From contig CM074857.1 of NCBI GenBank assembly GCA_037501455.1, positions 98,613,501-98,677,500 on the forward strand: a DNA stretch of 64,000 bases. The letters are read 5' to 3'. Every line of letters begins with the position of its first letter. Position 1 is the first letter of the stretch. A program made the translations under genes and the position numbers. Below, piece after piece: positions 26,001-38,800 of the stretch. The notes beneath the pieces were generated by a model. It had not been told where the DNA came from, did no database searches, and saw only the letters and a list, made by a program, of their open reading frames with translations. The stretch is from Lantana camara. Taxonomy: Eukaryota; Streptophyta; Magnoliopsida; Lamiales; Verbenaceae.

Positions 26001-26497
26001 CCGCTGGAGGCAGCTTAGTTTTCGAGAGTGTTTAGGTTTCACGGTGAGTAGAGGGTCGTGGAGAATTGTGGAGTCAAGCTTTCAACAACCACACCAGGGT
26101 ACTTGATCAAGAATGGTTCGATTCTCCCAACATCGAATCTAACTTGGAGGCATTGAAGAATTCGGTTAGGCTCATGGTTGTGAGTTAGTGGTTGTTTAAG
26201 ATACCATACTTGTTTTTCAAACCGAGCCCCAAGAGTTAGGTCGTAATGGACTTAAGCAATAAGAGATGAATCCATTGGACCCTCTTGTTATACGAGTCTG
26301 ACTGAGCTACTCGCTTAACATCGAATTTAAGTTCGAGGACGAATCTTCTCTACAACGAAGTCAAGAACCCTTGTTTCTTGAAGACCTTTTCCAAACTAAT
26401 TCCTATCAGGATGTCGCGAACCCCGCGTTTGATGAACACAGAGAAGTGGTGCTTAGAGTCTAGAACTCGAGGCATCGGACCTGAGGATAGGTCCTTC

Positions 26498-26512
26498 TTA
26501 AGGGGGAGAGGT
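26498..26512 (+). other. Element B polypurine tract
   Basis: TTAAGGGGGAGAGGT directly before the 3' LTR. Just upstream is a hairpin with arms GGACCT and AGGTCC (~26478-26495). Confidence 0.88.
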
Positions 26513-26885
26513 TGTGACACCCCGTGTTTTCGTTGTACAGGTACGCACACCACACGTGTGATTTTTCGAGGGTTAAGGTTAATTATTTATTGAATTTCGT
26601 ACTCGCATGCGTTATTATTTGATAACCTTATTTGAATTATTTGATTTAATTGAATTATGTAAAATACATGAATTTTATTCGCAAGCCATCTCATAACATA
26701 TAAATATTTCATAAAATTAATTCATAATCATTTCATAAATTTTCTTCCAACTTAAATATATGTACATATATATATTGCATACACTTATATGAATATACAT
26801 ACTTATATATATGTGCATATACATCATATACACTTCATATACACATCTCATATTATAAAATAAAGTATATGTGCTTATATATATA

Positions 26886-27201
26886 GGGAGAATTACATCC
26901 AACTACCCTCAGTTTAGGCCTAATTACAATTCTGTCCTTGTTCTTTTAAATATTACATTGTCGTCCCTAAGCCTTGTTAATTTGTTAATTTTTGTATACT
27001 TTTAGGGACGATTTTGCATTTTTGGTCATACATTACATATAACACTCACAAAACCTTCAGGGACATAAGTGTACTTTTACAAAATTCATTAATGGACCTC
27101 ACACAAAACAAGAAATATAGGGACTACAATGTAATATTTAAAAGAATAGGGACCGGGTTGTAATTAGGCCTAAACTGAGGGTAGTTGGATGTAATTCTCC
27201 C
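26886..27201. mobile_element. MULE-type MITE, copy 1
   Basis: 316 bp with near-perfect ~44-bp terminal inverted repeats; the ends are GGGAGAATTACATCC and GGATGTAATTCTCCC. It sits in a TA-rich site, so the target duplication is ambiguous (TATATA on both sides). It is homologous throughout to the copy at 29039-29354. No coding capacity. Confidence 0.88.
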
Positions 27202-27649
27202 TATATACATATTACATATCATAATATCTTCCACTACACTTTATACATACATATACATACAACTATATCATAATATATTAAACATATATTCACACATACA
27301 CATAAAATACCACCCAACCATTACACACACTAAATCTCTAACACACATACAAGCACACTTTCTCTCAACTCTTCACACACACAACCCATTTGATCCAAGC
27401 AAGATGAAGGAGTAGGAGGAATCAAGGCATCATCATCATCATCTCCATCATTTCATTCTTCCATTCCTTCATTTCCTTCCAAGGTGAGTATATATATATA
27501 TAAGTGTATGAATGTGTATGTGTTTTTGTTAGGGCTTTTATAATCTAAGTTAGATTCTTGTTTTTTGATGATATTATGCTAATGTATGTTAGGATCTATG
27601 AATTTTTTGCAATAATTTGGTTGATGTATATGTGTATATAGATGTGCAA

Positions 27650-27687
<38 letters not shown>

Positions 27688-29038
27688 TTGTTTTGATGTG
27701 GGTTTGTGGATTAATGTGTTCTAAATTGCCTTAAACTTGCATTTGGTGTTCCTAGTTGATATATTACAGGTTTTAGGTGTTTTGGGTTGAGCTTTGGTTG
27801 AGTTTTAAGCCTTGGGAGGGATCCCCACCGTCTTTTCCGAGTTTTCCCCTGTTTTTTAGCATTCCAGGGTCCAATCCCGGCCTTGACACTTTTAATTCCC
27901 GGTCGAGATTCAACTTCGGAAAATCTGCTAACCCTTTATCCCGGCCATGACACTTTTAATCCCAGCCGAGATGCCCTAACCTACTCCATTTGCTCTGAAT
28001 TTTTAACTAGAGTAAGTACTTGAAGTGTAGAGCATTCTTCTTTTTACAGCTCATCAATATCAGTTCCTAGAAGTGAGATATGACCGTTTCAATTTGGTGT
28101 TGCTAAGCTGTGGCGAATCTGTGTTAACCCAACTTTGGACCTAAACTATTTTCATTCCGCTTTGTACTAGAATTCGAGCCATATATGTTCGGAAAGATCT
28201 ATTGGTCTACTTTCATATCCAACCCCTTTTCAACTTCTAGATCTTGAGATATTTCCTTTTCTTTACAGCTTGTGCGTTTTGGAACTTCCAACTTTTGTTC
28301 AACTTTATTCTAAAACTCCTTTTTCGTGCTTCCCCTTCGTTTTCCCGACCCAGTACGTGACTTATATGATTTTATTGCATTCCTAATTATTTGATGGTGA
28401 TTGAATTCATATTCCATGATAAGTATTTGCATGAACTTTGATTAAATGCTATGTGTAATCATAATTTGAGTTTGTTTGTTGTCATACATGCCTACATGAT
28501 TTAAACTAATACCAATTTGCTCGCCTTATATGTTAAGTGATTTAGTTATGTTTTAATATTTTATTTCACGACCATATACCACACGTACACTTGAATTATA
28601 TGCCTATTTGATGCGTGAAACATTAATTGTGCATATGAACACTATCATGACATAGCATATCATTTTATAATTTTCGCACACATGTTATATCATTTCATAT
28701 CATTCCGCGACACCTCATAGCAATGCAATTCGTCTTATTTGGTTTCATATTGAGTCATTTCTCACGAGTACACCTTGTTCCTTCTCTTGTATAGTTCATT
28801 TCCAGGGGGAGACCTCCGGATCAAATAGGCACCCATATTGCTTATGTTTCTTGTCTCATCGTATTCCAGGTGAGGGTGTTTTCGTCCTAGTTACATATCA
28901 AACCCTACAACCTTTATGTGATAAGTTTTGGACAAAAACCTAACGTGTATATATATATTGATTTCAAAGCAAAGTCTTCGAGTAAATTCTTATCGAGTAA
29001 ACCTTTTCTCATGGATTTGACATGTATTATTAATATTA

Positions 29039-29354
29039 GGGCAAATTACATCCACCACCCCTGAGGTTAGACCTAATTACAAGCCGGTCTCTATTCTTTT
29101 AAATATTATAATGTAGTCCCTAAGCCTTGTTAATTTGTTAATTTTTGTATACATTTAGGGCCGATTTTGCATTTTTTATCATACATTATATGTAACACTC
29201 ACAAAACCTTCAGGGATATAAGTGTACCTTTACAAAATTCGTTAATGGACCTCACACAAAACAAGAAATATAGGGACTACAGTGTAATATTTAAAAGAAT
29301 AGGAACCGGCTTGTAATTAGGTCTAACCTCAGGGGTGGTGGATGTAATTTGCCC
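29039..29354. mobile_element. MULE-type MITE, copy 2, with 9-bp TSD
   Basis: 316 bp, the same length as copy 1, with ~50-bp terminal inverted repeats; the ends are GGGCAAATTACATCC and GGATGTAATTTGCCC. The perfect 9-bp duplication TTAATATTA lies at 29030-29038 and 29355-29363. Element B's 5' LTR has the unoccupied site with a single TTAATATTA at 21885-21893, so this insertion post-dates the element. The 9-bp duplication assigns it to the Mutator superfamily. Confidence 0.95.
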
Positions 29355-30513
29355 TTAATATTATTCTCACAACTTGAACGTTTTGGTGAGATTACGCACG
29401 ATCATGTTCACGTATTATTGGGCCCGGGGAAAAAAGTGTGCATCGAGACCGATACAGCATCGGGCCATCGGAACATCCATTCACATAGAGTACCCTTTGA
29501 GAATTTCTCACGCGACCATGTAGTGTGGAATGTGAGTTATTCTTGAGCCGGTGGTGTTACCCTATCGAAAGAGCGGGTAGGAGTCATGATCCCCTGACTC
29601 GATACGAACGAACGAGGTGGTAGGGCCTTGCAAACCCTTCCACTGTCCCGAAGGAAGAAGGATGGAAAACTATGTTTTTATTACGATCACGGTCATGATC
29701 ATGATTACAATTATTACGATTATTTCATGAATGTGCTACGCATGTATTATTATGTATTGCATGATCACGTATTCAAAAATATTAAGTCACGTTTCTTGTA
29801 CACGGTCGGAGTTTGGTTGGAGATTATGCATGCTCACTCGCCGAGCCACAACGATTATTTACGAATTATGAACTTAATGAATTTAATATGAATTAGTTAT
29901 AAAGCCTAAGCATTGTCTAGCTATATTCTTTCCCTTCGCGGGAACTAATTTCAAATAAAGCTTTGCTTGGGATTTATGAGTTGCATGTACATGTTTTTAT
30001 ATATTTATGTATAGCTCCTGCTCACTCAGTCTTCTAGAGACTGACCCCTCTTTCCCACTCTTCCAGCTTCTTGCAGGTTTTGCTAGGCTGGAGTCGAGTC
30101 TTAGCATTCTTGTTCGAGTCACACTTGTACACTTGAGTCACATTTTACGTCGTTATGGTTTATTTGTATTACTTTATGTATTCGGGTGTGCCAATTATGA
30201 ATTATTGTTAGAATGAATTCGGGACAGGTTGTATGCTTAGTTGAACCCGTTGTTAGGTTGCATGATGTATTTAATTATGTTTATAATATGGGTTGGGCTT
30301 GTAGCCATCATTGGAATTCATGTTTGATGATATTGCTTCCGCACCGCACTTCGAGTTGATTGACTAGTACAGGGTTAGATTTCCGCCTAGTCAGGATCGT
30401 TTTTCTTTGTCACTCGTTCGCTATGATTCTAGTTCATGTATGGACTATCTATTTCATACGTGGACTAGACTTATGGTGCGGGGGATGTGGTGCCTATCGT
30501 TCCAGGTGCTACA

Positions 30514-30765
30514 ATTTTAGGGCTTCTAGTTGAGCCCGTATTTACTTCTTGTTTATGATTTTTATTTGCTATGACTTGTAAATGTATGTTTGCCTTGCTT
30601 CTGCACTCTTATTTTTATTAGTTGTTGGTACAGGGTTTAGCACAGGATAGTTTTTATTTTTGTTACCCGTTCGCCTTGATTGGATTCATGTGTGGTTGCC
30701 CATTTCGTACGAAGGTCGGGTCAAGATGCGGGGGATGTGGTTGCCTATCGTCCCCGGGTGCTACA
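30514..30765 (+). mobile_element. 3' end fragment of a plus-strand LTR
   Basis: Ends in GGATGTGGTTGCC ... GGGTGCTACA, the standard right end of these LTRs. It may be the remainder of LTR F after element B. However, its first ~30 bases repeat text already present in F near 20057-20090 (tagttgaatccgtattt), so a second LTR copy is also possible. No primer site follows. Confidence 0.65.
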
Positions 30766-31330
30766 GAAAATAGGGGAACCACTTTCTAACTACCAAGTTG
30801 TGGTCTGAAACAACCCAAGAACCATTGGTAAGACTGTGGTCAAGTCATATCTCTGTCATGCAGGCTAAGTATAAAACAACTATGTCTTATATCAATCAAA
30901 TCATAGTCACCTTGAAGATCCCAAAGTTGTGTGAGCTTGGTTATCAATAAAGCTAAATCGATGAATTTTCCCAAAAGCCTAAGAATAATCGAGTTCTTCC
31001 TACGACGCGTGTTCCTACGATGCGTGAATCCTTTTTGTAGTTTTCGTCAAGTAAAATTCGTTGTTAAGGGTATTCCTTGTATGGCCTGATGAATTGAACC
31101 TTGTCCACATCGAAAACTCCACCTTGGATAGCTTGATAGATTCCTTAATGCTCCTAGTGTGCCCCATTAGTGATTCTCTGTAAGAGATTCGTATCTACTA
31201 CACCTCACTTGGTTTGGGTGATGTATCTTATGCCAAGTATCCATAGCTCCAAAGGCACAGGTAGTTTGAACTTTCTTGGTACTCTGACTGATCAAATCTT
31301 CCTCCTCAGTCGAAGTTGGTGCTTGAAATA
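30766..31330 (-). pseudogene. DUF4283-type LINE/retroposon ORF1 remnant
   Basis: On the minus strand, 31030 to 30770 translates to a recognisable DUF4283-like core: a segment with ALLITKLTQLWDLQGDYDLI and, after a frameshift, LTNGSWVVSDHNLVVRKWFP. That order (domain start, basic-hydrophobic strand, then NGPW...LVVRxW) is characteristic of plant DUF4283 proteins, mostly ORF1 of L1-type LINEs. Upstream minus-strand sequence to ~31330 is full of stops. At least one frameshift and several stop codons make it dead. I cannot assign a LINE family. Confidence 0.6.
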
Positions 31331-32044
31331 GATATATATATATATATATATATATATAACAAAAGAAAGGAAATTTTGTTGAGAACCCAATTCAACCGAA
31401 AAAAGTATCTAAAACAATAATCACAACTTGAGGTCTAAAAACAAGGAAAGGAAGTACTACTTCCCATAAAATAAAGCACCTAGACTAAAAATATATTTAT
31501 CGAAATTGTCTTGATCAAAATTCTCTATATTTCTATCTTTTTTTTTTTTTTTTTTGTGAAGATCCTCAATATCTCTATGTGTACAAGTTAATAACCTATC
31601 CAAACCTGCTCATCTGGATAAAACTCTGTTTAAAATTTTAGGGTTTTTCACTGATATCTTGCAAAAACCAAATTTTTTCCATAATTTTTGTTAACTGAAT
31701 TTAAGTGTCTAAAAAGAGCAATCTGTTTGATTATCTTTGGATCATCTTCCACGATTTCCTGAAATTTATTAATTACACAATCTTCTTGATAAACCAAATG
31801 CTCTAAGTCTTCACCAGAAAACGACACCAATAACCAATTTACTTTTCAGCGGAGGCCTTTCTGAGTCAGTTCTGGAGGAATCTGAAGATATTTCGAAGTA
31901 CACATTTTCTTTGCAAACTTTGACCGGTTCTTTTTCTTTTTCGAATTTACCAGGAAAACTTGAGCCACAATGTCGTCCATTATAGCATCAGTTGACCGTT
32001 GCAAAATTTAGTTACTAGTATATATATATATATATATACGCACA
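31331..32044. other. Unassigned AT-rich DNA with microsatellites
   Basis: Contains (TA)n at 31331-31358 and ~32017-32038 and poly-T at 31538-31555. On the minus strand a short open stretch (31830-31648) encodes an acidic peptide I do not recognise. Frames upstream to ~31983 suggest an older coding relic with a TGA or frameshift. No firm gene. Confidence 0.35.
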
Positions 32045-32290
32045 GGGCGTAGCTCAGTTGGTTCCGGAGGGGTAGAATTGCTACAAGGTGCAAGGTTCAA
32101 TTTCCATAAGCTGCAGTGTGGGAGCAATATTTTTGAGTCTATTATGGGCTTTGAGGGTGGACTCCTTGTAGACTTATGGGTGACACACCTATCCCTTAAT
32201 GGGCCGCTGAGTACCTGATTTATCTCTTCCCACTTGCTTCATTGGGCCGGGATGTAAGGACCCCTTAGGGTTGGGGATTTAACCTTTTGC
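32045..32290 (+). mobile_element. tRNA-derived SINE-like repeat
   Basis: Starts GGGCGTAGCTCAGTTGG, giving a pol III A box (TAGCTCAGTTGG, 32050-32061), with a B-box-like GGTTCAATTTCC about 45 bases on (~32094). The tRNA part does not fold as a complete cloverleaf. A ~180-base tRNA-unrelated body follows (tgggccgctgagtacc, gggccgggatgtaagg). The 3' limit is uncertain; a T-rich run starts near 32338. Confidence 0.65.
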
Positions 32291-32869
32291 TACGAGTAAG
32301 AGAAGCAAATGTGGTGTCATGGACTCTTGATCTGTCTCTTTTTTTTTTTCTTATTTATTTATTTATTTTTCTTTACCACAGCAACATAACATGCCAATTA
32401 ACTCTTATTTTCTCTTACTTCAATTTAATTCTTTTTTCTAATAAACTTTTTAATATTTATTTTATTTTTTTTCCTCATATTTTATAAGCTATATTTTAAT
32501 TGATATAATATTATCATATTTATTTATATAATTTAATAGTTATATTAAAAACAATTATCAATTATATTAATTTTATTTTAGTGAAATTAAATAATAATAA
32601 TTATTTGTTGCACACGCATCGGTGCTGTGCAGAAAATTATTAGTGTATTCCTAAAAAAAAAAAAAAAGAAAATTATTAGTGTCTTATTAAGAAAAAGGTT
32701 AAATAACATAGATCTACCCCCGCGGCCCGCACCTCTCGTTGGGATTTTTGTGCTTTTCGGCAGAAAGATGCAGTTGAGGTTTGAGAACAGAAATATTTAA
32801 ACTTCATAGTCGATCCAGAATTCAACGAGAGCTTAAACCGACGAGCTGCAGTGGTAGCTGTACGCCGAC
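32291..32869. other. AT-rich upstream region of the AP-4 mu gene
   Basis: Very AT-rich to ~32700, then more mixed sequence before the start codon. The last ~150 bases are the probable 5' untranslated region. No TATA box is convincing. It contains a tiny poly(A) insertion with a 15-bp duplication at 32632-32682. Confidence 0.5.
32632..32682 (+). mobile_element. Minute retroposed insertion with 15-bp TSD
   Basis: GAAAATTATTAGTGT occurs at 32632-32646 and again at 32668-32682. Between them are only 21 bases, attccta followed by a run of A. A target duplication of this length plus a poly(A) tract is the signature of target-primed insertion of a severely 5'-truncated poly(A) RNA. Confidence 0.7.
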
Positions 32870-35800
32870 ATGATCTCTCAGTTTTTCGTGCTTTCTCAAA
32901 GAGGCGATAACATCGTCTTTCGAGACTGTAGGTCCTCTCCCTTTGAAGTGGGATTATTCTGTTTAGTGTTACATTTTTGGTCTTAATTTTATCCGATGGT
33001 TATTTATGTACGGCATTGCACAAATTTTCAGCTATCTGATTATTATTTATTTTTATTTTTGTTATTTCAATGATAATTGGTTTGAGCTTTTCTGCTTACA
33101 TACTTTCTTGAGTTTTTTGGGTTTCTTGATTAGGTTTACTGAGGGATGATAACTTTAGTAGCTGTATTCTTCAATTAGGAGTTAGTTGATGTCCAGTTCG
33201 TGTTTTTTAATAGTGTGTGGATCTGTCATGGAGTTACTGTGCTGACAGATTGTGGATCCATGATTGAATAGATTAGGTATTGCATGAACATTATTGATAG
33301 TCTATGGAATTTCGAGCCTTCATTGACTTGGTACAGCAGCTATCCAAACGATTTCTAATCGATTTGGCACCTGAATGCCCATTTTCTTCATCAACAACTC
33401 AGAGAGTTCTCTCTTATCAATTGCATCTAAGAATGTTTGGTGGTTAACTCTGATTGAATTTAATTTTATTAGAGGTATAGTTGGTTGAGTAACTGCTTCG
33501 TTATCCATGAGATTGAGTTGATAATGTCATATGTAAGCTCATTTTGAACGTTTAAAATGCATGAACAAAGCTAAACTTGCTTTCTCCAGATTTCCTATTT
33601 TGTAATTACGCTCGTTTTGCTTTCTCCTTTTATAACCGGGTTCCATTTCATTTTGTATCAAATTATGGGTTCTTTCCTGAGCACATTGTTACGCTGTTGC
33701 AGATCGAGGTGATGTACAGAAAGGAAGTGCGGAGATATTCTTCCGCAAAGTAAAGTTCTGGAAGGAAGATGGCAAAGAGGAAGCACCACCTGTCTTTGTG
33801 GGTATTTTATTGGATTATTTCTCCTTCCCTTGCCACTAGCGTGGATATAGAATGTCTTTCCGCATATGCTTAACACAGATTTTTTCTTGTTTCATTTTTC
33901 TAATGAGATTGAATTGTATGAGAAAAGCTTTGGCTTGCATCTTATATGCAAGTGTAAATTTTTTCTGCTTTCAATATAGTGACTGTCTTTTCTCATCTTT
34001 TAAAAATGTCCTTTTGACATTCTATGGAAGATGACAAAGTGAATTTAAATCACTGCTTTTCCAGCTCTTGCTCTTTTGAGATGATTCTATAAACTAATAA
34101 GACAAAGAAAAGCTATTACCATAAATCACGATTTCAATTGGATGCATTTGTCCATACATTAGTTTACAGATTGGTTTCTGGGGAGTCAATGTCCTAATGG
34201 CTTGTTGATTATTGAGAATTTGTTTCAAGTCGAGCTTAAATGTATTACTGGTCTACTTTCTGCAATATGGTAGAATTAGCAATCCCATCCATCACTTTTT
34301 CATGTCGTTTGCATTTCACTACATCACAAGTAATGTGGGGATTGGCTTCTGATTGTATCCTATTTCGCATGTTTGTAACAGAATCTAGACGGTGTAAATT
34401 ACTTCCATGTGAAGGTGGTTGGATTGCTTTTTGTTGCCACCACAAGGATCAACTTGTCTCCTTCTTTAGCCTTGGAGCTTCTACACAGGATTGCACGTGT
34501 CATCAAAGATTACCTTGGTGTTCTTAGTGAAGAATCATTACGTAAAAATTTTGTGCTTGTTTATGAGTTGCTCGATGAAGTTATTGTAAGTAATTATTAG
34601 CAGCTCGAAGCTGCGTTTCTCAAGCACAATTTCTGTCCTCATCTCATTTGATTGTATTAATTAATACATAAATTATTCATATACTGCATAGCACCTATAC
34701 ACCTCTATCAAAATTGAATCTAGTTTTGACTCTTTTGTCATGTAAAATCTGAACTTTTTGGGACATGTGTTATCAACTGTGTTTTTTAATACGTAGAATA
34801 GAGTAACTCTAAGGTGGAGATAAATTATAAAGGAGGTATGCGTAATTTTCAATAAAGGAGGGATATTGTTTTAGTTACATAAATAAGATGGGTTTAGGGT
34901 TGGTGCCATAATTGTTGTTTATACAAATGCTCAAATAAGTTATTTCTATACTCCACGTGCACACAAACGCGCATATATGTTTTCGTTCTAACACTAAATT
35001 TTTTTGCTAATAATCTGTGTTTTGAGCAGTATAAACACAGTATATTACACAGTATATTCTGTGTTGACGATTTTTTCTTTTTGGTACGTCTGTAACATTC
35101 CAGCTGTGATTCTACCGCTTTTATTGCAAGTTTACATGACCATGTTTATTCTTCTTTCAGGATTTCGGTTATGTTCAAACTACATCTACTGAAGTCTTGA
35201 AGTCGTATGTATTCAATGAGCCTATTGTGGTGGATGCTGCACGCTTGCCACCCCTTGGTCCTGCAGCTTTATTTATGGTATTAACTTGTTTTTTTTTAAA
35301 TACAATTGTCAGGAATAGACGTCATTACTAGTTATTTTAGTTATGCTTTAGTTAGCCTTGATTTGGCCTGAATTTAGCATGCTGTATCCTGAAGCCCAGA
35401 ACATTATTTTATTCTATGCAGCAAGGGAACAAACGAATGCCTGGGACAGCTGTTACAAAATCTGTGGTGGCAAATGAACCTGGGGGTAGAAAGAGGGAGG
35501 AAATCTTTGTCGACATAATTGAGAAAATAAGTGTCACTTTTAGCTCAAGTGTAAGTGATAGTTTCATATTGTTGTTGAACTATCTAATTTCTATGGTTAT
35601 TCATCTAATTTCTTATCACACGGATTCTTCATTTCATACACTAGTCTAGTTTTCTTGGTAGAGAAGTCTGAAAGACATTTAAACTTAATAGAGCTTTGCT
35701 TCTTTAATTGAGTGTGATCATGCGGTTAATTACAAGTTGCAATCTACTTTTTGTGGTGCTTTGGTGAAAGATAGTCTGTTGTCGTATATCAGCAAATGGA

Positions 35801-38800
35801 TTTGAATTAAGTTACTACAATATACTATGAAGCACAAATGCTATGCCTTATATTTGGGATTGTATGCTTAGACATTATGGTTTTACAAGTATATTTCTTG
35901 AGTTCTTCAGTTTACGTGGGTTAGAATCATATTATAACGTCATATATTGACATTATGGAATAGCTGTTCTGGACCTTGTGGATTTTCTCGCGTATGTTTG
36001 TGCGCGTCCTATATCTGATGGCAACCACTTTCCGTTTTCAAGTTGCAAGTAGTACTCGTTATTCCTCTTTCACTCTATTGGAGAAAATGTGCCTTGTAAG
36101 AACCTTTTATGACACATGCAATTGTTGGGGTTCCCCATATACAATTCCTTTTTCTGCAAAGTCATTTTGTTCTCTTGCATGACCTGTATTATTTATTTCT
36201 TTCATGCTTTAGCATTTGGCTTGCATATATCCTGACTATGTTCTGTTCTTGTATTATGTATTGGTTATATGCTGTGGACAATTCAGCCATCAGTGTGACT
36301 GAAGACAAAATATGAATTTGACCACTCAGAAGAGAACAGACCGCTGTTTTATTTTTTTAAATATTGAGAGGGAACTAGGAGGATTTTATATGAAGAAAAC
36401 CAACTTAAAACTTAGATGCAGCACACTTCCAATGCTTTGGCTTTATGATTATTTGAGGTGATTGTTCCATTTTCCTTGGGAAGTTATCTTGGCATTTGGC
36501 ACATTCAGGACCATGTCCAGGAGTTGAGTATGATTATTTGATATAGGAAGTTGGAGCTTGTAGGCTTCATAACATGTTATAGGTTCTTTGTGTCTCTGTC
36601 AGTATGAAAGCTTTAGTTTATAATCTCTGGAAGATTGAATTTGAGCCTAAATCAAACTGATGCTGACAGGGATATGTATTGACCTCTGAAATTGATGGCA
36701 CCATTCAAATGAAGAGTTATCTTACTGGAAATCCAGAAATCAGATTGGCTCTCAATGACGAGCTGTACATTGGAAGGACCGGGGTGCCTAGTTATGGTAT
36801 TCTCATGGTTACTTTATTTTGCATTTATGTGATCTTTTTACTACTAAGTACATGATTTTATTAGCTGTGTCTGGTGTCAAAATCTATTATGAATGTGATA
36901 CCTGTAGGAGGTTTAAACTTGTGACTGGCAACACTGCATGTGTGAAAGCCTGTAGGCTGTAACTCCACAAAATAACTTTCTACGCAGGCTATAGTTCATC
37001 AGGGACAGGGGCAGTCATATTGGATGATTGCAATTTTCATGAATCTGTACATATGGATAGTTTTGATGTGGACAGAACATTGAGTCTGGTACATACTGCT
37101 ATCTGAGATATAAGATTTTTGTCCATTGTTTGGGCCATCTAGAGGCCTTCTTTCCTGCTAAAATGTTGACCTATCCATTATATGTTAGGTACCACCAGAT
37201 GGGGAATTTCCTGTCATGAATTACCGCATTACGCAGGAATTCAAGCCCCCCTTTTCTGTTAACACCTTAATAGAAGAAGCAGGATCACTCAAGGTACATG
37301 GTGTGTTATGACCATTAAGATACATTTGGGATGTAGAAGTTGTTTGAATCTGATAGGGTCTATAGTGAGCTGAATTGATTTCCAATGTTTGTATTTCTTA
37401 AAAAGCAATAAGCTATGCTGTGTGGCCACTGTCCAGGATTGTTGTTTTCTCTCTCATTTAGGGAATAATATCATTAAAGCATGGAGCTAACCTCAAGTTC
37501 TTCTTTTATCTTTCCATCTTAGGCTGAAGTAATTCTGAAAATCCGTGCCGAGTTTCCTACAAGCATCTCAGCTAACACAATTTTAGTAGAGATGCCACTG
37601 CCAACATGTACAACCAGGTGAAGTTCATTTTGAGCAATATGTTTTAGGGAGTTAGTTAATTTGCTAAGATAAGCTTATCAAGATTGTGGCCTGGGTTCTT
37701 TTGTTCCTACTTTTTCCATATATGCCCTAAATATGATGTTTTTGATATCGATCGATTTACTCTTCAGTTATCAGTTCTCTCCATTCTAGTCTCTACCGAG
37801 CTATGATGTTCAGAATGTCATGTATATTAGATAATTCAAATTACGAAATCAAAGATCTAGAAATATTAATGTGAATTATTAAAGTACCCCGACAACAGGC
37901 TTAGAAAGTCCTGATATTTGAAATATCTGAGCACACTTGTATTTTTGCTTCAAAGCCTGGGTCTTTTTGTTCACATCAAAGATATGAGATGGCTTTATGG
38001 CTCCTCATGTCCGAATAAGGTTTGGATTTGGTGTCTTTAATAATTGCTTATGGGCTATTGATGCCACAATAAATATTCTCTAAAGAGATTTAAGTGTTGG
38101 GTGTTATTAAATTCCAGATGCATCTAAAAACTTGATACTGAATAGTAATTTGTCAAAAGCTAGATACTGAATAAAAATTTAAGTTCCCTATGCCCAAAAA
38201 TATGGAATTGGGTCGCTGTTTATCCCATATTTGCTCTACCTGGAAGTTCTGAGAATGAATCAACGAACATTTTTATTTTTCTGGTTCATATTGTTTTGCC
38301 ATAAAATTGTGTGGGAAATGCTAATAATTTACTTTCTTTCAATTGTTTTTCAGGGTAAATTTTGACTTGGAACCTGGAGTAGTTGGACAGACAGCTGATT
38401 TCAAGGAATCACAGAAGAAACTTGAATGGAGCATGAAGAAGGCAGCATCTCATGCTACTGTGCTTCTGATTATATAGTGTTTTGAGACGTTTCTATCTTT
38501 GGTAACCTTTGCTAATATGTCTTCATGTTAACAGATTGTTGGGGGATCTGAGCACACTCTACGTGCAAAATTAAATTTCTCACAGGAGTTGCATGGTATG
38601 ACTATAGGGTTTGAGCATTTCTATTTGTGAATTCATTCGCTAATCATATAATATAATCTCAGATTTTACCTGTAAATCTATTCCACATTTATGTCATTGT
38701 TGCTGGGTAACTCAGGAAATATCACTAAAGAAGCTGGACCTGTGAGTATGACCTTCACAATACCAATGTATAATCCTTCAAGGCTGCAGGTAAAGCTTAT

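Larger units (their letters stand above)
23054..26512 (+). mobile_element. Element B internal region, non-coding (LARD-like)
   Basis: 3.46 kb, purine-rich on the plus strand, with no gag or pol motif in any frame. The longest frames (for example 24924-25181 and 25494-25745) have no recognisable domain. Stretches are shared with the internal region of element C on the opposite strand, including gagagtcaattcaaccgagc (near 25464) and the palindrome GGCTAGCTAGCC (25991-26002; 57565-57576 in C). The 3' end carries TTCGAGGACGAA and a hairpin before the polypurine tract. Confidence 0.8.
26513..30513 (+). mobile_element. Element B: 3' LTR (long form)
   Basis: 4,001-bp LTR from TGTGACACCCC to AGGTGCTACA. 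It retains the ~0.8 kb missing from the 5' LTR and carries two 316-bp MITEs (26886-27201, 29039-29354). Repeats of TA and TG occur near 27490-27500 and 27652-27687. The 4 of 5 match between ATTCT and ATTTT at the two element ends is compatible with an aged target duplication. Confidence 0.9.

Noticed and set aside
20127..30765. LTR F continuing unbroken on both sides of element B
   Set aside because: The target duplication is only 4 of 5, and about 30 bases of similar text occur on both flanks, so continuity is possible but not established.
32045..32110. A tRNA gene
   Set aside because: A and B boxes are present but no complete cloverleaf or anticodon arm forms, and a non-tRNA body follows. 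It fits a SINE.
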